DNA of 64,000 nucleotides from Sphingomonas piscis (GTDB lineage: Bacteria; Pseudomonadota; Alphaproteobacteria; Sphingomonadales; Sphingomonadaceae), in contig NZ_CP049869.1 in the NCBI RefSeq assembly GCF_011300455.1, positions 496,001 through 560,000 on the forward strand. Direction: 5' to 3'. Below are positions 40,329 through 47,077 of this stretch, piece by piece. Position 1 is the stretch's first letter, and each line of letters begins with the position of its first letter. Both the position numbers and the translations under genes were made by a program. The notes beneath the pieces are model-generated. The model saw nothing but the letters and a program-made list of their open reading frames with translations, was not told where the DNA came from and did no database searches.

Positions 40329-40455
40329 TCAGCTTCTCACCCAAAGGGGCGCGGCCGAGATCGTGACCAAGTAACTACAAAGCGGCTGGCCCTATCGGCA
40401 CGCTGCGAGCTTTACTGCGTAGGAATACCGCCTTCATACCTAACCGACATTCGCG

Positions 40456-40472
40456 GCTTCGGTGATAATACA
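40456..40472 (+). repeat. 17-base match to the hairpin array
   Basis: GCTTCGGTGATAATACA is identical to 20987-21003, the last unit of the array, but here the 3' arm is missing and the small gene at 40478 begins 5 bases later. Confidence 0.55.
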
Positions 40473-40477
40473 ATTCG

Positions 40478-40687
40478 ATGGGTGGCGAGAGCGTAGAGAA
40501 CCTGACTCTTCAGGCATCGAAATGTCGAAAATTAGCGGGGAAGGTTGCGGATCCCTTCTCTTCCTCAACACTCATAGCTTGGGCAGAGGATCTAGAGAAA
40601 AGGGCTGCATTGCTGCAGGCGCGGCCGCCTTCCGCGTCGGCAAGAACCAACGTCCGGCGCAGCATCGTTTCGCCATCCGCGACTTAG
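40478..40687 (+). CDS. Small helical hypothetical protein, 69 residues
   Basis: MGGESVENLTLQASKCRKLAGKVADPFSSSTLIAWAEDLEKRAALLQARP... The pattern C-R-x-L-A then A-x-D-L-E-x-R-A matches short helical proteins frequent in sphingomonads and rhizobia (two-helix hairpin). No function known. No strong ribosome-binding site is seen, because the 17-base array remnant occupies that position. Confidence 0.5.
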   Translation: MGGESVENLTLQASKCRKLAGKVADPFSSSTLIAWAEDLEKRAALLQARPPSASARTNVRRSIVSPSAT

Positions 40688-40713
40688 GTTTGCCTTGAGT
40701 TCACTACGCTGAA

Positions 40714-40751
40714 ATGGCCCGGTCGATTGTCTTCTTGGTCGACCGGGCCAT
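40714..40751. other. 13-bp perfect inverted repeat
   Basis: ATGGCCCGGTCGA (40714-40726) and TCGACCGGGCCAT (40739-40751) pair without mismatch around a 12-base T-rich loop. A second imperfect stem (GGATCA...ACACC with GGTGTGATCC) follows at 40752-40789. No T-run follows, so a standard terminator is unlikely; a transcript here would be very structured. Confidence 0.6.
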
Positions 40752-40975
40752 GGATCATACACACCGGGGTTAGGGGTTGGTGTGATCCACACCCGAAACG
40801 AATTGCGTTTTTAGGTGTTCCGAGACACTTCGGTCGTAAACACACGCTCTCGCATCTCACGTAAGAAGAAGCTTCTCACTTCGATGTGGTTGTCGTGACC
40901 AGGTAGGAGAATGGAGCGCCCATTAGGTGAGCGCTCCCTGGTCAAGCCACATGCGTACGAGTGGCTAGACTCGGT

Positions 40976-41248
40976 TTAGTTTGCGCTGTTGCCGTCCAGG
41001 TCAGCACCTGAACGCGTGGCGTCAGCCGCCTTCTCGCCGGTCGCCCGAGTGGCATCTGCCTTGTCCTCAAGGTTATCTTCAACGGCTTCGTTCGCAGCGT
41101 CGTCCGCAGCTTCCTCAAGGTTGTCTGCCGTGGTTTCAGCATTCACCTCAATGTTGTCAGCTTGCTGCTCTTGCGGCGTGTTGTTGCTGCCACAAGCCGC
41201 AAGAGAGGCGAGCGCAAAGCCGAGTGCTGCGATGGGTACGATTTTCAT
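40976..41248 (-). CDS. Acidic small lipoprotein, 90 residues
   Basis: Signal peptide and lipobox MKIVPIAALGFALASLAACGSN (lipidated Cys at about residue 19). The mature part is a repetitive acidic helix of Ala, Asp, Glu and Asn (NIEVNAETTADNLEEAADDAANEAVEDNLEDKADATRATGEKA) which may be an extended coil at the envelope. Similar Ala/Glu/Asp-rich lipoproteins occur in sphingomonads. No enzymatic features. Confidence 0.75.
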   Translation of the reverse strand: MKIVPIAALGFALASLAACGSNNTPQEQQADNIEVNAETTADNLEEAADDAANEAVEDNLEDKADATRATGEKAADATRSGADLDGNSAN

Positions 41249-41411
41249 GCGAAATCCCCTTAAAATGAGGTGTGAAATACGCTGGGCCGACCTTCATTGT
41301 TCCGCCAGTGCAATCAATCGTTCCAACAAGAAGCTGCTTGGAACCGGTTCTAAGCTAGCCCGTTTCGTTCGGTACTCGCGTAGTAGACCCCCTCGACGTG
41401 AGTTGGAATTT

Positions 41412-41451
41412 CGGCCCGGCCATGGCTCCCTTTTTGGTCGGGCCGTTTTTT
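41412..41451 (+). terminator. Rho-independent terminator without an obvious upstream gene
   Basis: A 10-bp stem (CGGCCCGGCC with GGTCGGGCCG, one G-T pair) around a 14-base loop, followed by six T on the + strand. The nearest upstream + strand gene ends at 40687, beyond a minus-strand gene, so it may end a small RNA transcribed from about 41250-41400. Confidence 0.7.
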
Positions 41452-41483
41452 GTCGTGAAAGAAGGCTCATTCACGACTCTGTG

Positions 41484-41513
41484 GAGTTCCGCCTTCCACC
41501 CATTGCGGACATC
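41484..41513 (+). repeat. Palindromic island repeat, short form
   Basis: AGTTCCGCCTTCCACCC then ATTGCGGACAT, just after the stop of the DUF2267 gene on the other strand. Confidence 0.6.
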
Positions 41514-41522
41514 CCCCGCGCG

Positions 41523-41939
41523 TCAGTCGGACCAAAGATCCTGCAATGCCACTGGTAGGTTTCGCTCGATGACATCGGACTTTGTGCCGAGCTTCTCCCG
41601 TAGCACCCAGAAGACATCTTCGACGAGTGTGTCCAGTGGTGCGTGATGACCTTTCACCCGATCATGAACTCGCGCCTTGAAGGTTTCGGCATCAGGCACG
41701 GGTCGGGCCGGTTGATCCAAGCGCCAATTCTCAAGAAACAAACCTCGTTCGAGCGCGGGAAGCACATTAGCGATTTCCACCGCTGATCTGGGCTCGAGAG
41801 AGTCTCGCAGTTCGAGCATGACAGCATGCATCTGCGGCGCTGCACGGTGTGTGGTACCAAGGCCTGATCGTTCCATCAGACTTTGGCACCACTCAATGTG
41901 CAGTTGGGTCGCATGCTCGACATCGTAGGGATGACCCAC
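41523..41939 (-). CDS. DUF2267 domain protein
   Basis: 138 residues. The segment MHAVMLELRDSLEPRSAVEIANVLPALERGLFLENWRLDQPARP...LVEDVFWVLREKLGTKSDVIERNLPVALQDLWSD is the DUF2267 pattern of paired helices. Members are cytosolic and of unknown function, often in stress-related neighbourhoods. A short N-terminal extension (MGHPYDVEHATQLHIEWCQ) contains a likely non-family part. Confidence 0.8.
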   Translation of the reverse strand: MGHPYDVEHATQLHIEWCQSLMERSGLGTTHRAAPQMHAVMLELRDSLEPRSAVEIANVLPALERGLFLENWRLDQPARPVPDAETFKARVHDRVKGHHAPLDTLVEDVFWVLREKLGTKSDVIERNLPVALQDLWSD

Positions 41940-41977
41940 TCAGCACTCCTGCTTTTGTCGCTAGTTAGTTAAAGCCG

Positions 41978-42745
41978 TCAGCTCTGCAGCCGCGCGGCGT
42001 AGACCTTCATTGCCTCGGACAGCCAATCTGTGAAGCCTTCGGCATGCCGGTCAAAGTTCGCCCGAAAATCCGGATGCTCAAGATACAGGTCAGCAAGACC
42101 CGCGTAGGCTTCCGGAGGGCACTCCTTGTTCCACATGGTAGCAATCCAAGCATGGTGGCGCTGTAGAAGTGGTGCGTTGGCGGGATCGTCTGCCACGGCA
42201 CCGCGCATATATTCTTCGGCTAGTGCGGCGCCTGCGGCTTCGCCTTCAGCTAACCGCTCGGCCAACCCATTCTTGCTCAGGTTGCGGAGGCCATCCTTGC
42301 TATGCTCGATGACCGGCCTAAGTTCTTCGCCATAGCGACTGACCAGCCAGTCCTCATATTCCGCCTGCTTCTCAGGTGAGAACCCTTTGTAAAGATCGCT
42401 GTCGTCCATCGTCTCTTCTCCTTGAAGGTCCGCGATCGTGCGGTCGATCGTGGTGAGGAGTAAGCGAGACCGCTCCAGCCGCTGCGATAAAGCTGCGCGA
42501 TGTTCGCAAAGCATCTCGATGCGGTCCCGGCCATCAACTTCTAGCAGCTTGCCGACGTCCGCCAGAGCCACGCCGAGTTCGCGATGGAAGAGGATGTCCT
42601 GCAAGCGTAGCAGTTCTGCGCGCCCGTAGTAGCGATAGCGGTTCTCGCCAGTGAACGCCGGCTTGAGCAGGCCCATTTGATCGTAATGGTGCAGTGTTCG
42701 CACCGAAACTCCAGAGAGCTTCGCCAGCTGCTTTACGGTGTACAT
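41978..42745 (-). CDS. MerR-family regulator with TipA-like effector domain
   Basis: About 255 residues. MerR DNA-binding domain at the N-terminus (YTVKQLAKLSGVSVRTLHHYDQMGLLKP...RYYGRAELLRLQDILFHRELGVALADVGKLL), a dimerisation helix, then a TipAS-like domain (FSPEKQAEYEDWLVSRYGEE... HHAWIATMWNKECPPEAYAGLADLYLEHPDFRANFD) that in relatives binds thiopeptide-like or other hydrophobic compounds. ATG 42745 has GAAGG 7 bases upstream. Probably autoregulated through the dyad at 42783-42801. Confidence 0.9.
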   Translation of the reverse strand: MYTVKQLAKLSGVSVRTLHHYDQMGLLKPAFTGENRYRYYGRAELLRLQDILFHRELGVALADVGKLLEVDGRDRIEMLCEHRAALSQRLERSRLLLTTIDRTIADLQGEETMDDSDLYKGFSPEKQAEYEDWLVSRYGEELRPVIEHSKDGLRNLSKNGLAERLAEGEAAGAALAEEYMRGAVADDPANAPLLQRHHAWIATMWNKECPPEAYAGLADLYLEHPDFRANFDRHAEGFTDWLSEAMKVYAARLQS

Positions 42746-42782
42746 GCTCATGCCTTCGTCCTTCCGCGGACGACTGATTAAC

Positions 42783-42801
42783 CCCTGACGTAACGTGAGG
42801 G
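42783..42801 (-). promoter_or_regulatory. MerR-type operator in a long-spacer promoter
   Basis: CCCTGACGTAACGTGAGGG is a near-perfect palindrome (arms CCCT-ACGT / ACGT-AGGG). On the minus strand it lies between TTGACC (42805-42800) and TTAATC or TAATCA (from about 42781), giving an 18-19 base spacer. Long spacers with a dyad between -35 and -10 are the hallmark of MerR-family activated promoters. Confidence 0.7.
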
Positions 42802-42875
42802 TCAAGAAGTGAAGGTCTGACCGAATTGTCTGGGACCTGCATCTCTACGCGCCACCATCTAGCTGACGTAAGGCA

Positions 42876-42893
42876 ATGTAAACCAGTTTACAT
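42876..42893 (+). promoter_or_regulatory. Palindromic operator of the acyltransferase operon
   Basis: ATGTAAACCAGTTTACAT: 8-bp arms with a two-base centre, 50 bases upstream of the probable start at 42943. The last gene of the operon (44758) encodes a winged-helix regulator that is a plausible binder. Confidence 0.55.
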
Positions 42894-42942
42894 CATAAAC
42901 CTATCGTGTCATTCAGATGCTCCATTCACTGGAGCGACTCAC

Positions 42943-44143
42943 ATGGCGACTGTCTTGGCCACGCCCTCGGCGGGGATCGTATTCACGCGTTCGACGCGGT
43001 TAGAGGCGGCGCCTTGCTGCTGGGAGTGGCCTTCCATGCCACTATGTCGTTTCTCCCCGGACCTCAGATCTGGGTCGTGCGAGACACGCCTTCTCCGTCG
43101 CTCGGAGCTCTGTTTGTGCTCCTCCACATGTTCAGAATGATCCTGTTCTTTCTCGTCGCTGGATTTTTTGGTCGCATGCTGATTGAAAAAAGGGGCGCCG
43201 CCGGCTTCGTTCGGAACCGCGGCGTTCGTGTGCTTCTGCCGCTGCTGGTCTTCTGGCTTCCGCTCAGCTTGGCCATGCTCGCATGCTTCGTCTGGGGCGC
43301 CGCTCAGATGAACGGCGGCGTCGCGCCACCCAACATGCCGCCGCCGCCCGCAATAACGTGGCGGACGTTCCCTCTGACCCACCTTTGGTTCCTCTACGTG
43401 CTGACGGTTTTTTACCTGGGCGCGTTGGTGATCCGGAAGCTGCCGGGACGCTGGTTCGACGGACCTGTCAGCTTCGTGTTGGGTCGGCCATTTGCGGGCA
43501 TGGTGATGGCAATTCCGATGATCGCGGCGATGGCACTCAAGCCAGACTGGATACCCTCCCTAGGTATTCCGACGCCAGACACCGGCCTGATCCCGAACTC
43601 GACCGCGCTGATCGGCTACGGCACGGCCTTCACCTTCGGCTGGCTGCTGCAACGACAGATGGATTTGCTTTCCCGATTGGCGCGCACGTGGGCGCATCAT
43701 CTTTCGGGGGCAGCCATCCTTAGTACCGCATTGATCCTGCTTTTGGGTGGCACTGTGCCGAATTTCGCACCCGAGCCAGATGCAGGCCGGCGCCTTCTGC
43801 TCGCTGCCATCTATGGCCTAGGTGCATGGTGCTGGACGTTCGGCCTTCTGGGGCCGCCCTACGCTTCCTGTCTGAGCCGAAGCCAGTTGCCCGCTATTGC
43901 GCCGACGCGTCCTACTGGATTTATCTTATGCACTTGCCGGTCGTCATGGCGCTGCAAGTTTTGGTCTTCCCTGTGGCTGTGCCCGCCATCGTGAAGTTCA
44001 TGCTGGTGGTGGGCGGGGCCGCGATTGCGCTGTTCGGCTCTTACCATCTACTGGTGCGGCACAGCTGGCTCGGCCGCTGGCTTAACGGCCGCCGCTATTC
44101 GTGGAGGAGCCGGCAGCACACAGGGGAGACAGCAACAGCATGA
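42943..44143 (+). pseudogene. Acyltransferase-3 type membrane protein, two frameshifts
   Basis: A multi-pass acyltransferase of the OafA/OpgC type: HAFDAVRGGALLLGVAFHATMSFLPGPQ, FLVAGFFGRMLIEKRG, PLTHLWFLYVLTVFYLG, and DASYWIYLMHLPVVMALQV at the end. The ATG at 42943 has GGAG 8 bases upstream (MATVLATPSAG), but that frame leaves the protein at a GGGG run (42972-42975). The main frame runs from there to another GGGG run (43850-43853), and the C-terminus continues in a third frame to 44143. Inserting one G at each run restores a single continuous protein. Either a decayed gene or undercalled bases. Confidence 0.75.
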
Positions 44144-44754
44144 ACGAGCAGATGGACAGCACCCGCGAAGACCTCGCCTTCCTCCGTGCACTGGTAAGCG
44201 AGGGCGGGCAGGCGCGCGGTGCTGTCGGGTCGGCGCTCTTGGCGGGCGGGCTGTGCTACGGCCTGCAATGCCTGGCACAATGGGTGCTTCTGATCGACGG
44301 TGCTGCCACTCCACTGCTTGATCTGGCGGCCGGCGTTCTGCCGACCATCATCTTCTTGGTCGTCATCACCGTGATCATCCGCCGCGATCGTCACTCCAGC
44401 GGGCATGGGGTTGGTACGAGGGCGATCAATGCAGCGTTCGGTGGCGCTGGAGTGGCTGCACTCGTTACCTCCGCAATCTTCGGCTACCTCGCGGTCCGGC
44501 AACAGAGCATCACAATCTGGCTCTTCCATCCAATGATGGTGTGCGTGGTGCAAGGTACTGTCTGGTACATCGCCTACGCCATTCGGAGACAGGCATGGAC
44601 GGGCATCGTTTCGGTGGGATGGTTCGCCAGCGCCCTTGTCCTCACGGCTTTGCTCGACACCCACTGGTTTGTCCTATTCCTATCGGCCGCTCTGTTAGGC
44701 CTAATGGCGTTACCCGGCTGGGTGATGATGCGGGCCGCTCCGGCGCGCGCCTGA
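44140..44754 (+). CDS. Hypothetical membrane protein of the acyltransferase operon
   Basis: 204 residues with about five or six hydrophobic helices after a charged N-terminus (MNEQMDSTREDLAFLRALVSEGGQARG). The ATG at 44140 overlaps the acyltransferase stop (ATGA), so it is the coupled second gene. The frame upstream of 44140 belongs to the acyltransferase region. In related genomes a protein like this sits between an acyltransferase and a winged-helix regulator; the function is unknown. Confidence 0.75.
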   Translation: MNEQMDSTREDLAFLRALVSEGGQARGAVGSALLAGGLCYGLQCLAQWVLLIDGAATPLLDLAAGVLPTIIFLVVITVIIRRDRHSSGHGVGTRAINAAFGGAGVAALVTSAIFGYLAVRQQSITIWLFHPMMVCVVQGTVWYIAYAIRRQAWTGIVSVGWFASALVLTALLDTHWFVLFLSAALLGLMALPGWVMMRAAPARA

Positions 44755-44757
44755 GCC

Positions 44758-45057
44758 ATGCCTGCGTTCGACATTGGCAAGATCGACGACGTAATCCACG
44801 GTCGCATGCGGCTTGGCATCATGGCCTATCTCGCCGACGCTGAAGTGGCGGACTTCAATGAGCTGAAGTCGCTTCTATCGGCCACCCAAGGAAACCTGTC
44901 CGTGCACCTCAGTAAGCTGGAGGATGCAGGTTACCTGCGGATCGAAAAGAGCTTCAGCGGACGCAAGCCGCTCACACGTGCCCACATCACTGAGGCTGGG
45001 CGAAAGGCTTTTGCCTCCTATCTTGAAGCGCTCGGGCAGTTGATCGTCAAAAGCTGA
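44758..45057 (+). CDS. Winged-helix transcriptional regulator
   Basis: 99 residues: IDDVIHGRMRLGIMAYLADAEVADFNELKSLLSATQGNLSVHLSKLEDAGYLRIEKSFSGRKPLTRAHITEAGRKAFASYLEAL. A compact MarR/ArsR-like winged helix of the HTH_27 type. It starts 3 bases after the previous gene and is the last gene of the operon. The palindrome at 42876-42893 is a candidate target. Confidence 0.85.
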   Translation: MPAFDIGKIDDVIHGRMRLGIMAYLADAEVADFNELKSLLSATQGNLSVHLSKLEDAGYLRIEKSFSGRKPLTRAHITEAGRKAFASYLEALGQLIVKS

Positions 45058-45085
45058 GCTGTCGAAGTTCTGCAGTCGAGAGATT

Positions 45086-45117
45086 CAACGTCCGCTTTCC
45101 ACCCGTTGCGGACATTC
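45086..45117 (+). repeat. Palindromic island repeat, short form
   Basis: AACGTCCGCTTTCCACCC then GTTGCGGACATTC; near-consensus copy. Confidence 0.7.
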
Positions 45118-45140
45118 GCCCAGTCCGCGAAAGAAGCTCG

Positions 45141-45380
45141 ATGAGGGACAATCAGCGCGGCGACAGGTTCATCGCTCCGGGCACGCCGGTGCGGTATGAC
45201 GGTCTTGAAGAGGGTGGATCCCAATATGGCATCGTCATTCATTGCTGGAGCGACGATGACCTTGGAGCGCACGACTGTTACGTGGCTTTCTTCGGAGCCG
45301 AGATGCCAGCGTTTAAGCCTGCGGAAACACCCTACGTGTTGCGCTATGCGGCTTCCTCGTTGAGCGTCCTAAATGATTGA
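45141..45380 (+). CDS. Hypothetical protein, 79 residues
   Basis: MRDNQRGDRFIAPGTPVRYDG..., soluble, beta-rich, with a WSDDDLGAHDCYVAFFG segment. Looks like a small SH3-like or CAP-Gly-like barrel by eye but not assigned. Flanked by palindromic repeats on both sides. Confidence 0.6.
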   Translation: MRDNQRGDRFIAPGTPVRYDGLEEGGSQYGIVIHCWSDDDLGAHDCYVAFFGAEMPAFKPAETPYVLRYAASSLSVLND

Positions 45381-45385
45381 GCCTC

Positions 45386-45417
45386 GAACGTCCGCTTACC
45401 ACCCAAAGCGGACATTC
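45386..45417 (+). repeat. Palindromic island repeat, short form
   Basis: GAACGTCCGCTTACCACCC then AAAGCGGACATTC. Confidence 0.7.
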
Positions 45418-45449
45418 CGATAATCGCTCCCGAGTGTTAGCGTGCAGGC

Positions 45450-45650
45450 ATGACTAACCAGCATGAGTCCAGCCCAGATTACAAATTCATTGGCCCAGAC
45501 GAGAACGGTGCCTTGCGTCTGGAGATGCCCAGCCTGGATCCCAACCACGGCGGTGAGTTCTTCTGTGTCACTCTAGGTACGGACAAGGATGCGATAGCCG
45601 AAGCGATGTGTCGGTGGCTTTGCGCTAATGGCTATGGAGAGATGGAGTGA
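45450..45650 (+). CDS. Hypothetical protein, 66 residues
   Basis: MTNQHESSPDYKFIGPDENGALRLEMPSLDPNHGGEFFCVTLGTDKDAIAEAMCRWLCANGYGEME. Soluble, acidic. Its TGA overlaps the GTG start of the next gene (GTGA). No family recognised. Confidence 0.6.
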   Translation: MTNQHESSPDYKFIGPDENGALRLEMPSLDPNHGGEFFCVTLGTDKDAIAEAMCRWLCANGYGEME

Positions 45651-45880
45651 GCAGACAAGACACTTTGCTGCGAACCGTCATCCGCGAGATTGGTCCCGAT
45701 GCGGTGCTCTGCATTGACCCTGCTTTGCAGGCCGGCGAGTTCACTTGTTGTGAGGCCAGTCGTAACATGGCGAATCAGCCTTTCGAGGCTTTTGCGGCTC
45801 CAAGGCTGCCTTTGCCTGCTTGCTCCGACCCTGACCGCTGCGTCTGCGTCTACAAACTTGTGTTGGGTGACGAGGGCTAA
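45647..45880 (+). CDS. Hypothetical Cys-containing protein, 77 residues
   Basis: GTG start coupled to the previous gene. Six Cys in the second half (CIDP, CCEASR, PACSDPDRCVCVYK) suggest metal binding or disulfides. No family recognised. Confidence 0.5.
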   Translation: MSRQDTLLRTVIREIGPDAVLCIDPALQAGEFTCCEASRNMANQPFEAFAAPRLPLPACSDPDRCVCVYKLVLGDEG

Positions 45881-45882
45881 GT

Positions 45883-46104
45883 TCAGCGTTCCGGCGGCAG
45901 AGGTGCGATCTCTGCACCCTTGTGGCCGCATAGCGAGCAGCGGAGCATCTTGGCGGCATCTCCTAGGCCGTAGTTGTGCCGGAACATCCTGAGGAACTGG
46001 AGGCCGGTCACTCGGCTGACGTGCTTGCATCCAGGGCAGCGGATCGCCGGATCAACCTTGTGGTGCATGAAGTCGGACACGACTCGAAAGCTCTTGTTGC
46101 CCAT
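45883..46104 (-). CDS. Small zinc-ribbon protein, 73 residues
   Basis: MGNKSFRVVSDFMHHKVDPAIRCPGCKHVSRVTGLQFLRMFRHNYGLGDAAKMLRCSLCGHKGAEIAPLPPER. Two CxxC knuckles (CPGC and CSLC) about 30 residues apart indicate a zinc ribbon. Convergent with the coupled pair at 45450-45880. Confidence 0.65.
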   Translation of the reverse strand: MGNKSFRVVSDFMHHKVDPAIRCPGCKHVSRVTGLQFLRMFRHNYGLGDAAKMLRCSLCGHKGAEIAPLPPER

Positions 46105-46842
46105 TCCTCCTGTTCACTGTTCGTTCTGTCTCTGACAAGACGCAACCGGCCGCATTTTGTCCGACGCAGGGTGGTACGTCTCGTGCAGCGGCTTGGTGGT
46201 TCGATCGCTGTCTCGGCCCTGCTGTCGCAATCTGCTCGGACCATCGACCCTGTGCAGCGCCAGGTAGGCGACGGCTACAGCGCTGGCACCCTAGACACGA
46301 CTAAGTCTCGCATCCCGCTCCTGTCGCGTTCGCTCTATCCCAAGCGCAATGTCCTAGGAGATGAGGTGCGTAGCGGGGCGGTGTCGGCCCTGACTTGGCT
46401 AGCCAAATTTAGACAGGCACGAGCAAGAACGATCCTGTTCCAAATGCGCTGCTTTCAATGGGTGCAAGGATCGCGTGCTTGGTCGCTCCATAAAAGGAGT
46501 CCGCCTGCCCGATGTGCTCTATGATCGCCACTCCCAAAAGGCGGGTGAGCTGACGCGGCAATATGTCTCAAATGAGCTAGAGGCGCCGGGTTGGAAGGAT
46601 CTCGACAAACCTGCGCGCAAAAATGGCGCTCAAAAGGCCATCAGACGGCGCGTAAGGATGCAAGAGAAAGCATTGGTCTTGGGTGGAATGATGAAGATGA
46701 GGCTCCTGACGTGCAGGGTCCCGAGATGTCTGACCCCACTCCTAGTAGCACCTTCCGCCATTGCCCCCGTCCAACACTGACTGAACCGAGTTTCGGAAAG
46801 ATCGGTTACGGGGCGCGTGATTGCTACGTGATTGCTAGAACG
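46105..46842. other. 740 bases without a supported gene
   Basis: Several overlapping short frames exist on both strands but none has a recognisable domain together with a ribosome-binding site. The + frame at 46475-46690 (KGVRLPDVLYDRHSQKAGELTRQ...) looks somewhat protein-like and may be a remnant. The right candidate arm-type site lies at its end. Confidence 0.5.
46817..46838 (+). repeat. Candidate arm-type integrase site, right copy
   Basis: GTGATTGCTA and GTGATTGCTA separated by one base, 58 bases inside attR; the two decamers are identical here. Same orientation as the left and central copies. Confidence 0.5.
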
Positions 46843-46877
46843 AAAAAGGGGCTTCAAGCTGACAGCCTGAAAGCCCC
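46843..46877 (-). terminator. Terminator of tRNA-Arg
   Basis: A GGGGCTT/AAGCCCC stem with a loop of about 20 bases, then five T on the minus strand (TTTTTCG). It lies 21 bases beyond the tRNA 3' end, on the island side of the junction, so the element supplies a new terminator for the tRNA it occupies. Confidence 0.75.
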
Positions 46878-46895
46878 AATTTGCCCTGTGTTTTC

Positions 46896-46943
46896 AATGG
46901 CGCGCCCGGAACGATTCGAACGTCCGACCCTCAGATTCGTAGT
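46896..46943 (-). repeat. attR: 3' part of the intact tRNA-Arg
   Basis: 48 bases identical to attL (15372-15419), from the anticodon loop through the CCA plus two bases. Integration here rebuilds a complete tRNA. Confidence 0.93.
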
Positions 46944-46974
46944 CTGATGCTCTATCCAGCTGAGCTACGGGCGC
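46898..46974 (-). tRNA. tRNA-Arg(ACG)
   Basis: 77 bases including encoded CCA. Acceptor stem GCGCCCG/CGGGCGC, discriminator G, anticodon stem TCAGA/TCTGA with loop CTACGAA giving anticodon ACG, T-loop TTCGAAT with stem GGACG/CGTTC. The ACG anticodon is normally edited to ICG and reads CGU, CGC and CGA. It is the integration target of the island. Confidence 0.97.
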
Positions 46975-47077
46975 GCAGGCCAGGTGACTGGCGAAGCGGC
47001 GACATAAGGGGATGTGCCAGGGCGCGCAACCCTAGAACTGCCTTGAATCCGGAAGCCTTCCGGGCAAGGAGATCGCA

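Larger units (their letters stand above)
15372..46943. mobile_element. Integrative element (genomic island) in tRNA-Arg(ACG), about 31.6 kb
   Basis: Bounded by the 48-bp attL/attR repeat. It carries a tyrosine integrase at the left end, a phage/plasmid-like gene module (16.8-20.7 kb), a hairpin array (20.7-21.0 kb) and about 25 kb of cargo. No capsid, terminase, tail or conjugation gene is visible, so it is not a complete prophage or ICE; mobilisation would need help. The integrase lies at the end away from the intact tRNA. A 22-bp motif shared by both ends also occurs at 32734, so the island may be two elements fused. Confidence 0.88.

Noticed and set aside
32512..45417. Integron gene-cassette array (small genes alternating with palindromes)
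   Set aside because: Genes lie on both strands, the repeats do not consistently end in GTTRRRY/RYYYAAC core sites, and no integron integrase is present.
46475..46780. Frame with KGVRLPDVLYDRHSQKAGELTRQ
   Set aside because: No ribosome-binding site, no family, and the second half reads into low-quality sequence; kept only as a possible remnant.
15372..46943. Complete prophage or integrative conjugative element
   Set aside because: No terminase, portal, capsid, tail, relaxase or type IV secretion gene is visible.
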